DNA of 64,000 nucleotides from Myotis daubentonii (lineage: Eukaryota; Chordata; Mammalia; Chiroptera; Vespertilionidae): positions 179,990,349-180,054,348 of the forward strand of contig NC_081842.1 of the NCBI RefSeq assembly GCF_963259705.1. The letters are read 5' to 3'. Position 1 is the stretch's first letter. Every line of letters begins with the position of its first letter. Position numbers and translations under genes: made by a program. The notes under the pieces were generated by a model that was not told the origin of the DNA, did not search any database, and worked only from the letters and a program-made list of their open reading frames with translations. Below, piece by piece: positions 55,326 through 64,000 of the stretch.

Positions 55326-55599
55326 TTCTAGATTAGCGATTTTCAACAGGTGTGCCTCAAGAATGTTTAAAACATGCTATACCTGACTATTTACTCAGAG
55401 GTACTGACTTCTTTTCCTTTAGATTGTCAAAAAAAAATGACTATAGCTAACACAATAGCCGTCTGGTGTGAATGAATCAAAATTATACGTACTTTTTGGT
55501 CAGACCTGCAAAATATATATTTTGTGATATGCCACAGAATTCTAGTAATTAATTCATGTGTTTCATGAGTGAAAACAGTTGAAAATTGTTATTCTACAT
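55326..55599. mobile_element. hAT-type non-autonomous element
   Basis: The element is at about 55334-55591. The left end TAGCGATTTTCAAC and the reverse complement of the right end TAACAATTTTCAAC form the inverted repeat. The flanking 8-mers TTCTAGAT and TTCTACAT differ at one base. The interior 'ggtgtgcctcaagaatg', 'atacctgactatttactcagaggtactgac' and 'acaatagccgtctggtgtgaatgaatcaaaattatac' is shared by a widespread mammalian hAT MITE family. Confidence 0.85.
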
Positions 55600-55869
55600 G
55601 AATAGGTTGTATGATATTTATTAAAGTTTGCATATATACATTTAATCTCACCTACCACGTGACTGATTTTTCCCCATTTTCCTTTCTTTTTCCCCATCCC
55701 TTTTCTCCTACTCTCATATGCATGTAGATACAGTCACTTTTTTATATTGCCATGTGTATTTTCAAAGACTTAATGAAGTACCTACAATGTGTAAAATATA
55801 AGTTTAACCTGCAATGAAAGAAGTGTTTATGCAAATTGAGAAGAAGGTAGGATCTAATTGAGGGGGAGG

Positions 55870-55922
55870 AGAAGAACTAACGTTTATTGAGCCCCTACTA
55901 TGTTTTGAGCACTATACTAATA
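55870..55922 (-). repeat. MIR fragment cut by a Helitron
   Basis: 'aacgtttattgagcccctactatgttttgagcactatactaa' is the start of a reverse MIR that stops at the HeliBat insertion point. The remainder is not clearly visible on the far side. Confidence 0.6.
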
Positions 55923-56169
55923 TCTATATATATAAAAGCCTAAGTGACCAAACAACTGAAGGACCAGTCAACAGGTCGCTATGATGGGCAATGACCAACA
56001 GGGAGCAGATGCTCAATGCAGGAGTTGCCCCCTGATGGTTAGTGAACTCCCACAGCCAACCTCCCGTGGCCCCTCTCCCCAGCCAACCTCCCATGGCCCT
56101 TATCGACCCCAATCACTGGCCAGGCCAAGGGACCCCACCCATGCACAAATTTGTGCACTGGGCCTCTAG
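55923..56169 (+). mobile_element. HeliBat-like Helitron, 247 bp
   Basis: The 5' end is A|TCTATATATATAAAAGCCTAAGTGACC and the 3' end ...GCACTGGGCCTCTAG|T. A perfect palindrome TGCACAAATTTGTGCA sits about 10 bases inside the 3' end, the expected terminator hairpin. The paired words 'gcaatgaccaacagggagcag' and 'ccccctgatggttagtg' form the usual internal inverted arms. It shares its 5' end with the copy at 29479. Confidence 0.94.
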
Positions 56170-57295
56170 TTATGATATATAAGTTCTTGGAGGACATACA
56201 TTCTTGCTTTCTCCCACTCATCCTGTGCACTGCCCAAATGGAGAGTGCTTCCCAAGAGTGGGGTCCACACCTCAGAATTTTGATGGTTGGGCACCCGGGG
56301 CCCTGCCTGGAGCCTTTGCAAGCATGGTTTGATCCAAAGGATGAGAGAGTTAGCCTAGCAGAGCTGGCGAAGTGAGGGATAACCTGGGAGTGTTCTAGCT
56401 ACTATGCAATGAATTACACACACTCACCCAGTCCTTGCAATCACACTAGGAACTATGGGTGTTACTAACCAAATCCTACTGTAGGAAGCCATGAGCCTGG
56501 GTTTTGGAGGACAATAGAGATGCTCTAGGCACTGGGGACAAAGGACAGGGACTTGATAGTCTGACTGGAGCCTGCAGTTTCACAGTCTGTGTGATGAGCC
56601 CAACATCAGGTGCAGTTACAACTGTTTCAGCTGTGGGCAGCTTCTCTGTTGTGGCCTCGGACACCTGTTTCTATTGGGATCACTGCCATGCTCAGCCTTC
56701 CTCCAGCTGCCTCAGTCACAGAGCTCAGGGATTTGCCTGCCAGGCTGGATTTGACTTCTTTAACTATTCAGAAAATCAGGAGAGTCCAAATCTGCAAGAA
56801 TTTACCAGGGAAACATGGTCTTAATATTTAAATACAAAATGCCTGCACCTCCAGAGACTGAGGTCTGAATTTTTCATGATGTCTAAGAGATGTGCAGACT
56901 GTTTTGAAATTCTGTATGTAAAATTGAGAAAATAAAGATTGTACTGTCAATTGTCTAAACTCAAGATGCTCATAACCTCACTTTTGAGGAAAAAATACTT
57001 CATCTTCTATATAAATGGGTCCGAGGGGAGTATCTGAGACTCCAATACAGAGATGCATCATCTCATGACTCTGTGCAGTGTAATATACCCACTCACACGA
57101 ATAGACACACTTACTCCTTCATGTTTATTTCTGTGCTGTCAAAGTCTGTGCTTATGTTTTCCCCCACTCATCAGTAGCCTATGGTACAACTTCCCTAGCA
57201 CTTACCTAAAACATCTTCATCTGATACAGTGATAAAAAGGACCTCATGTTGAGAATCTCTTTGTAGTTTTGCAAAAGGTTTTACTTTATTTCTCA
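56170..57295. other. intronic sequence, nothing recognised
   Basis: Weak reverse MIR-like phrases lie at 56400-56480. Overlapping plus-strand frames at 56504-56831 have no known domain. Confidence 0.45.
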
Positions 57296-57522
57296 CTAGA
57301 GGCCCGGTGCACGAAATTTGTCCATGGGTAGGGTCCCTAGGCCTGGCTGGCAATCAGGGCTGGACAAGGCCTTACTTCCGCTGGCTGCTGACTGCTGACC
57401 AGACCTTCCTTCATTCCATGCCACCCCCTGGTGGTCAGCGCAGGTCATAGCGAGCGATCGAACTCCCAGTCAGTCGAACTCCCGAGGGGACAATTTGCAT
57501 ATTAGCCTTTTATTATATAGGA
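57296..57522 (-). mobile_element. HeliBat-like Helitron, 227 bp
   Basis: The minus-strand start is A|TCCTATATAATAAAAGGCTAATATGCAAATTG (right end at 57522). The 3' end is ...GCACCGGGCCTCTAG|T (CTAG at 57296-57299). It contains 'ccccctggtggtcagcg' and the octamer ATGCAAAT. It split a reverse MIR whose remainder continues at 57523. Confidence 0.95.
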
Positions 57523-57640
57523 TAACTCATTAATCTTATGAGGTATGTATTACACATGCAGTTTTACTAGTGAAAGGCCTGGAGCTCAGAAAGGCTCATT
57601 GCCAGCCCCAAGTCACACAGTGATAATTGTCAGAGCCTAA
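57523..57640 (-). repeat. MIR SINE, reverse orientation
   Basis: 'aactcattaatcttatgaggtatgtattacacatgcagttttactagtgaaaggcctggagctcagaaagg', 'ccccaagtcacacagtgataattgtcagagcc' follows reverse MIR. Confidence 0.75.
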
Positions 57641-57654
57641 TCCTTATTTGTATT

Positions 57655-57990
57655 TGATGCCTTTTCTATTTATAAAAGTAGTGAATATTTGTTATAGAAA
57701 AAATCTACAAAATATAGAAAAGTTGAAAAGAAGAGATAAAAATTATCTGAAACACCACCTCTTAGACATGAACCCAAACAGCATTTTGATGAGTAAACCA
57801 CCAGTGTTCTTTACACAACCATAATTTTTAAAAAAATTGAAATTATACCATACATGCTTCTTTGTAACACACATTTTTCATCTACATTTTTTTCTTTTAT
57901 TAAATATTTAGTAACATCATTTTAAGTCACCATAAAGCATTCTAGCATATGAGTGAGACATAATGAACACCATATTGTTAGTAACTGCAT
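57655..57990 (+). repeat. Old L1 3' fragment
   Basis: 'ctacaaaatatagaaaagttgaaaagaagagataaaaattatctgaaacaccacc', 'gaaattataccatacatgcttctttgtaacac', 'attttaagtcaccataaagcattctagcat' is the same family block as 34925-35215. Confidence 0.65.
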
Positions 57991-59630
57991 CTTTGGCAGA
58001 TCATTATGCTTCTCTATGGTTACTTCCTTCAGTTAAATTTCAGAATTAATGGGTAAACCTGTGTTTTCATTTGGGTCAGATTATGTTCTAGAAAGTTGTA
58101 CCGCCGGATGTACAAATACTATCTGTTACACTACATAACTGTCAGCACGAGTATTACCATTTCTTTCAAAAAATAAAATTTTAAGACTTTTTATATTAAA
58201 ATTTAGTTTAAATGCCTCTGTCTTAATTTCATTATCTGCTCCTTATAGGGGAATGCTATAATTATAGAGTCTTTTATACTGATGAGAATAATGGCCCTTT
58301 GGCTTTACCTGCAAATCTGAAGGGCATTGAGAATGGACTGAAAACGGGATTTCACATTGAGTTTGACTTATTAATTCTCAAGGTGTTACCTGCCTAGACC
58401 ACCATTTTGCCCTTGGTCATACACTTTCTCTGGCCTATGTTTAGGGCAATGTTATCATTCCTCATGTACACATAAATGCCACCAAGAGGAGAAAACTTGA
58501 CCATCATTATTATTATAATTTAAGATTTCTGATCTTTGCCTTTCAAGCAGAATGCAATGTATTTATATATGCACACATAAATCTCTCCAGCCTGGGGCGG
58601 GTCATTACCACTCTGAACCTACGTTTGTTCAGGTATGACATGGAGATAGCTTGGGTCTTCTTCGCAGGTCTGTTGCAACAATCCAGGGAGAGATAATGCA
58701 TGTTAAGTTCTGGACTAATCAGGTGTCCTTGATGATGTACATTATTTTTGTGATAAGAGAAGAATAAAGTTGGCATTCAGCAAATGTTAATGAATAGACT
58801 CCTTTGATGTTTTCATTCTAATAACTTTGTGTAATTTATGGGGAACAGGTCTATTGAGCAAAGGAATGAAGCCTAGGCACTGGCCAAACTCAGAACTAGT
58901 GAGCCTGAAATGATGAGATTTTACTGTGGGCTCCTTCCAGGTCGCTCCCGTGCCCAGTGGCACTATCAGGTTGGTTTTCTGCTCATAGTGTCTGTATTCC
59001 CACCGCTCGTTCAAGTCTCCTCCGGTCAGAATGCACCTTCAAGGTAATTTCTCTAGTCTCAGAGTAATTTCTGTACAACGCTGCCTTGGCTTTTATTTTT
59101 TTATGAAACAATATGGATATCATTGGGAGAATTGAAGTTAACTATTCCATAGAGTGAAAAATAACATCCTTGAAAACCAGAGCTCCAGTCAGCACCTTGG
59201 AGAAGTCTTGTTTTTCTTTTTCTGATACTCTCATCTGTAAAAATTAAATTCTTCTCTCAAACGTTTACCGAGCATGCACTGTGCACCAGGCACTGGGTGC
59301 GAAGATGAGTCAGAGAAACCCTGCTCCTCCACAGGACCCAGGATCTCACAGCTGAGTAAACGGCCAATTATGCAACAGTGTGATAAGCAAGATCATGGCG
59401 TGGCTGCCTCCCTTCAAGTTCATCCATGTGTGTTTCGGTATTAGCAACCTGAAAAGGAAAGCAAACAGAATCACTCTGATTAAAGGAGCAGATATTTAAT
59501 TGACTCATACAGGGAATGTTGATGAAATAGAGATGTAATGCAGAGATACTGTGTGGAGAACAGAATCACAGTCCAGATAGCTCAGAGGGGGAGCAGAAAT
59601 CCTCTCGGCCTCACCTCCCGCTGACCCCCA
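57991..59630. other. intronic sequence, mostly unrecognised
   Basis: A weak reverse MIR is possible at 59255-59400 ('accgagcatgcactgtgcaccaggcactgggtgcgaagatg'). No exon is found. Confidence 0.45.
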
Positions 59631-59634
59631 GGAT

Positions 59635-59905
59635 TAAAGGGGAACCACTCTCAGTTCAAAACACGCCAGTCTTTCTTGGCCTTTGCACATGCTGTGTTTC
59701 TGCCTTGTTTCATTTTCTAGCCTAGAGCTTTCCTGCTCTGCCTCTGTCCTGCACCATTCTCTCTTCACCCCTCCCTTTCTCTTGCTGATTCCAGTTTATC
59801 CCACAGACTACTATGCTCAGACACCTTCTCCTCAGGAATCCAAGTGAGAGATCCCTTGACTATACTCTCACATGCCAGCCATTTCTTTATAACACTTACT
59901 AAAGT
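59635..59905 (+). repeat. L2 LINE 3' fragment
   Basis: 'cttggcctttgcacatgctgtgtttctgcc', 'agctttcctgctctgcctctg', 'tcagacaccttctcctcaggaatcc', 'ttctttataacacttactaaag' follows L2 order. Confidence 0.7.
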
Positions 59906-59911
59906 GTGTTG

Positions 59912-60422
59912 TACAAAAGGTGAAAGAAACCCATTAGTCCATCCAGGGATGAATGGATAAACAAAATGCGGTATATACATGCAGTAGAATAGTATTCAGC
60001 CTTAAAAAGGAAGGAAATTCTGGCACACGCTACAACATGGATGAGCCTTTGAAGACAAGTGCTTAGTGAAATAAGCCAGCCCCAAGAAGACTGGCTTGTG
60101 GAAGAATTACAAGTGTGTGGAAAGAATTACATATGTGGAAATATTGTATGATTTCTATTACAGGCGATTCCTAGAGTAGTCAAATTGATAGAGACAGAAA
60201 GTAGAATGGTGGTTGCCAGGGACTTGGAGGAAGCAGTGGAGAGAATGGGGTGTATGTTTAATAGGTACAGAGCTTCAGTTGGGAAAGATGAAAAAGTTAC
60301 GGAGATGGTTGGTGGTGATGGTTACACGCAGTGTGTTCTTAATGCCATTGAACTGCATGCTTCAAAAAGGTTAAAATGGTAGTTTTCATGTTGTGAATAT
60401 TTCATCACAATAAAATTGTGTT
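59912..60422 (+). repeat. L1 LINE 3' end
   Basis: 'gtccatccagggatgaatggataaacaaaatgcggtatatacatgcagtagaatagtattcagccttaaaaagg', 'cacgctacaacatggatgagcc', 'agacagaaagtagaatggtggttgccagg', 'ggttaaaatggtagttttcatgttgtgaatatttcatcacaataaaat' is the L1M 3' end, matching 42341-42820. Confidence 0.92.
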
Positions 60423-60424
60423 AC

Positions 60425-61480
60425 AGTGGGGTATACCTTCTAATACCTCAAGCTCCATTGAGAGCAGGGTGCATGGGTTTTCACCACTGTACTCCCAGGA
60501 TGCTAAGCACACAACTTGCAGACAATAGATACTGAAAAAAAGTTGAAAAATTAATAAATGTAGAAGATCAGACTAATACATTCTAATTCTATTGATAAGA
60601 AAACTCAGAGAGGTACAGTGTCCTTACTAAATTCACACGGGCAGTAGATGTCCAAGTCAGCATGGAAACCCAGATATTGTCACCCTCCATCCAACAACAT
60701 TGTTTTCATTGTGCCAGCCTTTGTTTCCCTTCACTTTCTACACAGTTAGATAGAGCCAGAGAAGATAGATGCAGATAAAGTAACCTGGAATTCCATGCTT
60801 TAAGTTAGAAATGATTTTAGAAGACTGAATAGAAAATGGAAAAGGATGGGGAGAGAACAAGGCTGATGGAAGACTTTCCCTGGAATACTGTCACTTTTTA
60901 TTTGTTTTTATGTTTTCTGATCTCTTGCCATGTAACCAAAAGCATTGCAATGGGGAGATGGATTGGGCCATCAGTTCTCTCCCAAGGGCTGTAAGGGAAT
61001 CCCAGCCTCTTAGGTAATCTCACCTAGGAGGGGCTTTTGCTGTAGGAAACAGCCCACATGGTTGGGGATGGACAAGATGATTTAATAGGCCTCTTTCTGC
61101 CCTAATTGCTAATCTTCCTCGTGGGACCCCTCTTCTCGTGCAGCATTAAAGACTGCATTAATTTGTTTATATATAAATTCAAGCTACTTCTGTTCTGTCA
61201 CACTTCTGAGGGCTCTCATTCCAGAGCCCCTGGCTTGTACCACCCATCAGGATTTGCTGATAAGAAAGATGCATTATGCATTTTATTGCCCTGTCTATGG
61301 AGCACATGTGACAACTATGAAGTACGTTCATGTGTAGAATGAATAACTGTCAGGGTAATTGATAAAGTAGCCTGTAATAAAGGTAGCTGGAATGGCATTC
61401 CTAGATACTGAGGTCTCTAAGTGCTCAAGAGGAGGGAGGAAAGCCACTAAATAAATCTAGTCTCAGAAATTACTGGCATT
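60425..61480. other. intronic sequence with possible reverse MIR
   Basis: 'tctaattctattgataagaaaactcagagaggtacagtgtccttactaaattcacacggg' at 60580-60645 is a probable reverse MIR. The rest is not recognised. Confidence 0.45.
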
Positions 61481-61484
61481 CAAA

Positions 61485-61640
61485 AAAAAAAATAGCCAAC
61501 CAGAATCCTTAGGCCTGCATTTCACTTTCAAGTGTAATTACTTTATGTTGCAATTCATATTTGCTGACACATTGGAATCAACTCAAATAAAGGAATGCCA
61601 TAAATCTTGCATTGTTTGCACGAAGCACGTGGTGGCGGCA
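61485..61640. promoter_or_regulatory. Candidate non-coding regulatory block
   Basis: A unique AT-rich stretch contains 'agtgtaattactttatg', 'attcatatttgctgacacattggaatc' and 'ataaatcttgcattg'. There are no repeat signatures. It is proposed only because it is repeat-free and rich in homeodomain/POU-like words. Conservation cannot be seen here. Confidence 0.15.
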
Positions 61641-61839
61641 CTGGAACACGTCTGGGAGGAGACTGCCCCTGCCTGTAAATAGTTGAAGAGAATCAAGTGG
61701 CTAGAAATGATGTAGAGCCAGTTAGGACAAATGGTCTACCCGCAGCCACCCAGCCTGTGAAATATGCAAAGAAGTGAGAGGCTCAGTACGTTATCCTTGC
61801 AGATGAATTGCAGCTGGCCATTAAAATAATATTAATAAC

Positions 61840-62220
61840 AATCATAGCCAACACTGTCACTCACTGGGCTTCCACTAAGTGCCAGCTACCTAAGTATCCT
61901 GGCCTTTTATCCTCAAAACAATTCTACTTGGGAAGTAGCTATGTTATCTAGGACATAGTCTTTAACTTCTATGTAACCCAGATTATTCCTTTGGTATTAG
62001 AAATAATGATAACAACCCTCATAACCCTCAAAGGGTTGTTGAGAGGATTACATTAAGTCATGTATGGAAAGTGCCTAGGTCAGAGCCTGACACTCAGCAG
62101 CAGGTGCTCAGAATGATGAGCTGATGTGTCATTTTCACTTTAAAGATAAGGATACTAGGCACAGAGAGATGAGGAACCGCACCCAAGGTGACTGATGGAA
62201 GGTTTGAACCTGGCTTTTTA
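61840..62220. repeat. MIR fragments in both orientations
   Basis: Reverse MIR at about 61840-61950 ('gggcttccactaagtgccagctacctaag', 'ttttatcctcaaaacaattctacttgggaagtagc'). Forward MIR 3' part at about 62000-62110 ('gttgttgagaggattacattaagtcatg', 'gcctgacactcagcagcaggtgctcag'). Another reverse piece at about 62120-62220 ('taaggatactaggcacagagagatgagg'). Confidence 0.7.
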
Positions 62221-62427
62221 TTTTTTTTATTCCAAAGTCAAAATTCATTCTACATGTGCTGCCTGTCTGCGACATGTTCTCCTCATGAGCACCTCCCATA
62301 GGTCCTTGTCTGACTTTTGAGCATGGAAGGCGGGGGCTTTGTCTTCTCTCCAGCCCATTGCTCCCCTAGTCTGTGCAAAGCTGAAGGAGTGGATGGAGCA
62401 ACCTCCTTCACCTGGGATCTTCTAGCA

Positions 62428-62614
62428 CAGTGGTTCTCAACCTTCCTAATGTCGCAACCCTTTAATACAGTTCCTCATGTTGTGGTGACCCCCAACCATA
62501 AAATGATTTTCGTTGCTATTTCATAACTGTAATTTTTCTACTGTTATGAATCATAATGTAAATATCTGATATGCTATATGTATATAAGTATTTTCAGATG
62601 GTCGTGACCCACAG
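62428..62614. mobile_element. SPIN-type hAT element, truncated
   Basis: It begins CAGTGGTTCTCAACCTTCC and continues 'taatgtcgcaaccctttaatacagttcctcatgttgtggtgacccccaaccataaaatg', 'gttgctatttcataactgtaatttttctactgttatgaatcataatgtaaatatctgatatgc'. This is recognisably the SPIN (Space Invaders) hAT family, known for horizontal transfer among tetrapods. Near the right, 'cagatggtcgtgacccacag' joins two parts that are normally apart (an internal deletion between GGTC words), and the terminal GTTGAGAACC...CTG is missing. No right-hand duplication remains. Confidence 0.85.
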
Positions 62615-63520
62615 CACCTTAGTACATGTTGGGTCTTGTCCGGATGTAACTAGTGTGGCCCCGCCAAACTGTCAACCTTTTTGCAGTATGATCTCCACTT
62701 CCGTTGCCCCATGAAAATCAGTTGGATGTTGTTACAGCCACCCTACACTCTTACTACAGAGTTTGTTTGAATGATAACTGACCATAGTTCACCCCCCCCA
62801 TGGCCGTATCCTTCTCCACCTGTTTTGCATTTGAACTTGGTCTTGCGAGCTGGAGTAAGTACTGGAGAAAGATTCAGATCCAAGATACAGGCCACCACCA
62901 TATTCCATTACCTGTGTTCTTTGCAGTAAAAGGTGAATATGGGCTATTCCTTGCCCAAGGAGACTGAGCTATGCTTCCCTGTAAGTCCTGGGCTCCCATT
63001 TCCACAGTGGTGCCAGGCTGTATTCCTCAGCTCAACTGAAGATCCACAGAGCTAGCAGGGCTGTGGCTCACGGAGATACGCACTGAGGCCATGCCAGGAC
63101 TGGCCCATCATCCTGCTCCCCCACGCCATCTTCAAAACCCTGCCATCTTCCTGAGACTCTTATCAGTAGGGCTGGAAGGGTAGTGGACTTGAACATTTAA
63201 AAGAAATATTTTTAGTGTGAAGGGACAAATAAAACAGCCGAGAAACAGAACCAGTGTTTGAACCAATAAAGGATCAGTGGAAGAAATACACCTTCAACGC
63301 TAGTCCCATTGTGAGCTATATTATCTAGGCAGGTTATACAAATGCTCTGGAACTCAATTTTTTCATTGTAAATAGTAATACACGCTGCACCATAGGTTGA
63401 AGTATACTCTGCATGTCAGAGATGCCTTGAAAACTGCTAACTGCCCTGCAAAATGTTCATTGCTGGAAAGAGAATGCAATTCAAAAATCAAAGATAGAAG
63501 TTTATGTGTCTCTATGACTG
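62615..63520. other. intronic sequence, nothing recognised
   Basis: Unique-looking sequence. A MIR begins before 63521 and continues after the LTR at 63946 ('gccagctgtgtgatcttggacacttcacagctctgagcctcatcttcatctgtaa'). Confidence 0.45.
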
Positions 63521-63951
63521 GCCAGCTGTGGTAAATGTTTCTCTCCACGTCCCGTGTGGTTCAGGGTTCGGGTCTGGAAGTCGAGCCGCACACAAATGAA
63601 AGAGAAAAGACATGAGATAATTTGGAAATATTGGGGGACCAGGCAGGCAAGTCCAACTCAAGGAGAAGGACTTCCACTGTGCTCAGGCCTCACCAAGCTT
63701 TTTATAGTGAGAGGTAAACAAGGTAGTGGTTACCATAGTTACACAGTTCTTGTGAGTTTCACTTGTTTTGACCATGGTTACACTTCCTGCACTTCCTCAG
63801 CCCATTAGCTTCCCAGGTAAGATCTAGGGAGTGTTATAAGGTCAAGCCTAATTATGCTAAGAGGACTGTGCCCTCTAAGCTGGGACTTGTTTGTGACTTT
63901 GCCAATAGGTCAGTCCGAGGCTTAACCCTATATCAGTTTCCCACAGCCAGC
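63521..63951 (-). mobile_element. Solo LTR of a class II (ERVK-type) endogenous retrovirus
   Basis: The LTR is at 63527-63945 (419 bp), minus orientation. Its 5' end reads TGTGGGAAACTG and its 3' end ...TTTACCACA, and a perfect 6-bp duplication GCCAGC flanks it (63521-63526 and 63946-63951). A TATA box (TATAAAAAG on the minus strand) lies at 63698-63706, about 160-170 bp before the LTR 3' end. It split a MIR whose text is continuous across one copy of the duplication. It has no internal viral genes. The plus-strand frame at 63554-63808 is not a gene. Confidence 0.9.
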
Positions 63952-64000
63952 TGTGTGATCTTGGACACTTCACAGCTCTGAGCCTCATCTTCATCTGTAA
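63952..64000 (+). repeat. MIR SINE, cut by the LTR and the window edge
   Basis: 'tgtgatcttggacacttcacagctctgagcctcatcttcatctgtaa' is the MIR core continuing from before the LTR insertion. Confidence 0.85.

Overview
The window is intronic DNA from a vespertilionid-type bat. It lies inside DAB1 (Disabled-1, the Reelin-pathway adaptor), which reads on the + strand. The taxonomic call rests on the repeats: about fifteen Ves-type tRNA-derived SINEs, nine HeliBat-like rolling-circle transposons, and hAT (including SPIN), piggyBac-type and mariner-type non-autonomous DNA transposons. That mix is the known hallmark of vesper bats. I cannot tell Myotis from Eptesicus or Pipistrellus by eye.

Only two functional coding segments are visible. 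They are two consecutive DAB1 exons at 33276-33415 and 41323-41421, which together encode about residues 24-102, the first half of the PTB/PID domain. A 7,907-bp intron separates them. No upstream or downstream DAB1 exon is seen, so the flanking introns must exceed 33 kb and 22 kb. The other open reading frames are chance frames, repeat-derived frames, or part of one processed pseudogene (RPL27A, - strand, 43962-44484, with a perfect 16-bp target-site duplication).

Layout. 1-8644: sparse old repeats (L2, MIR, a MER5-like hAT), one young Ves SINE, a 69-bp hAT MITE with an 8-bp duplication, and an ERVK-type solo LTR (4029-4777) with a 6-bp duplication. 8645-12629: a HeliBat cluster of one + copy with a 32-33-bp minisatellite, three - copies head to tail (one with a 47-bp minisatellite), and a fifth copy. 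12630-28690: old MIR, L2 and MLT1 fragments, many Ves SINEs, long microsatellites and a Z-DNA-prone tract. 28691-33275: an L1 3' end, a HeliBat, a Ves SINE and a perfect hairpin. 33276-41421: the two DAB1 exons, with a HeliBat and a piggyBac-type MITE within 0.9 kb of the first. 41422-64000: L1 pieces, the RPL27A pseudogene, a mariner-type element nested in an L1, two further hAT elements, two HeliBats, a truncated SPIN copy and a second class II solo LTR (63527-63945).

The window therefore shows one host gene whose introns carry a layered record of DNA-transposon waves. I found no evidence of a new gene system. The most unusual structures are the tandem HeliBat array with family-specific internal minisatellites, the HeliBat/piggyBac pair beside a PTB exon, and the perfect 18-bp hairpin at 32671.
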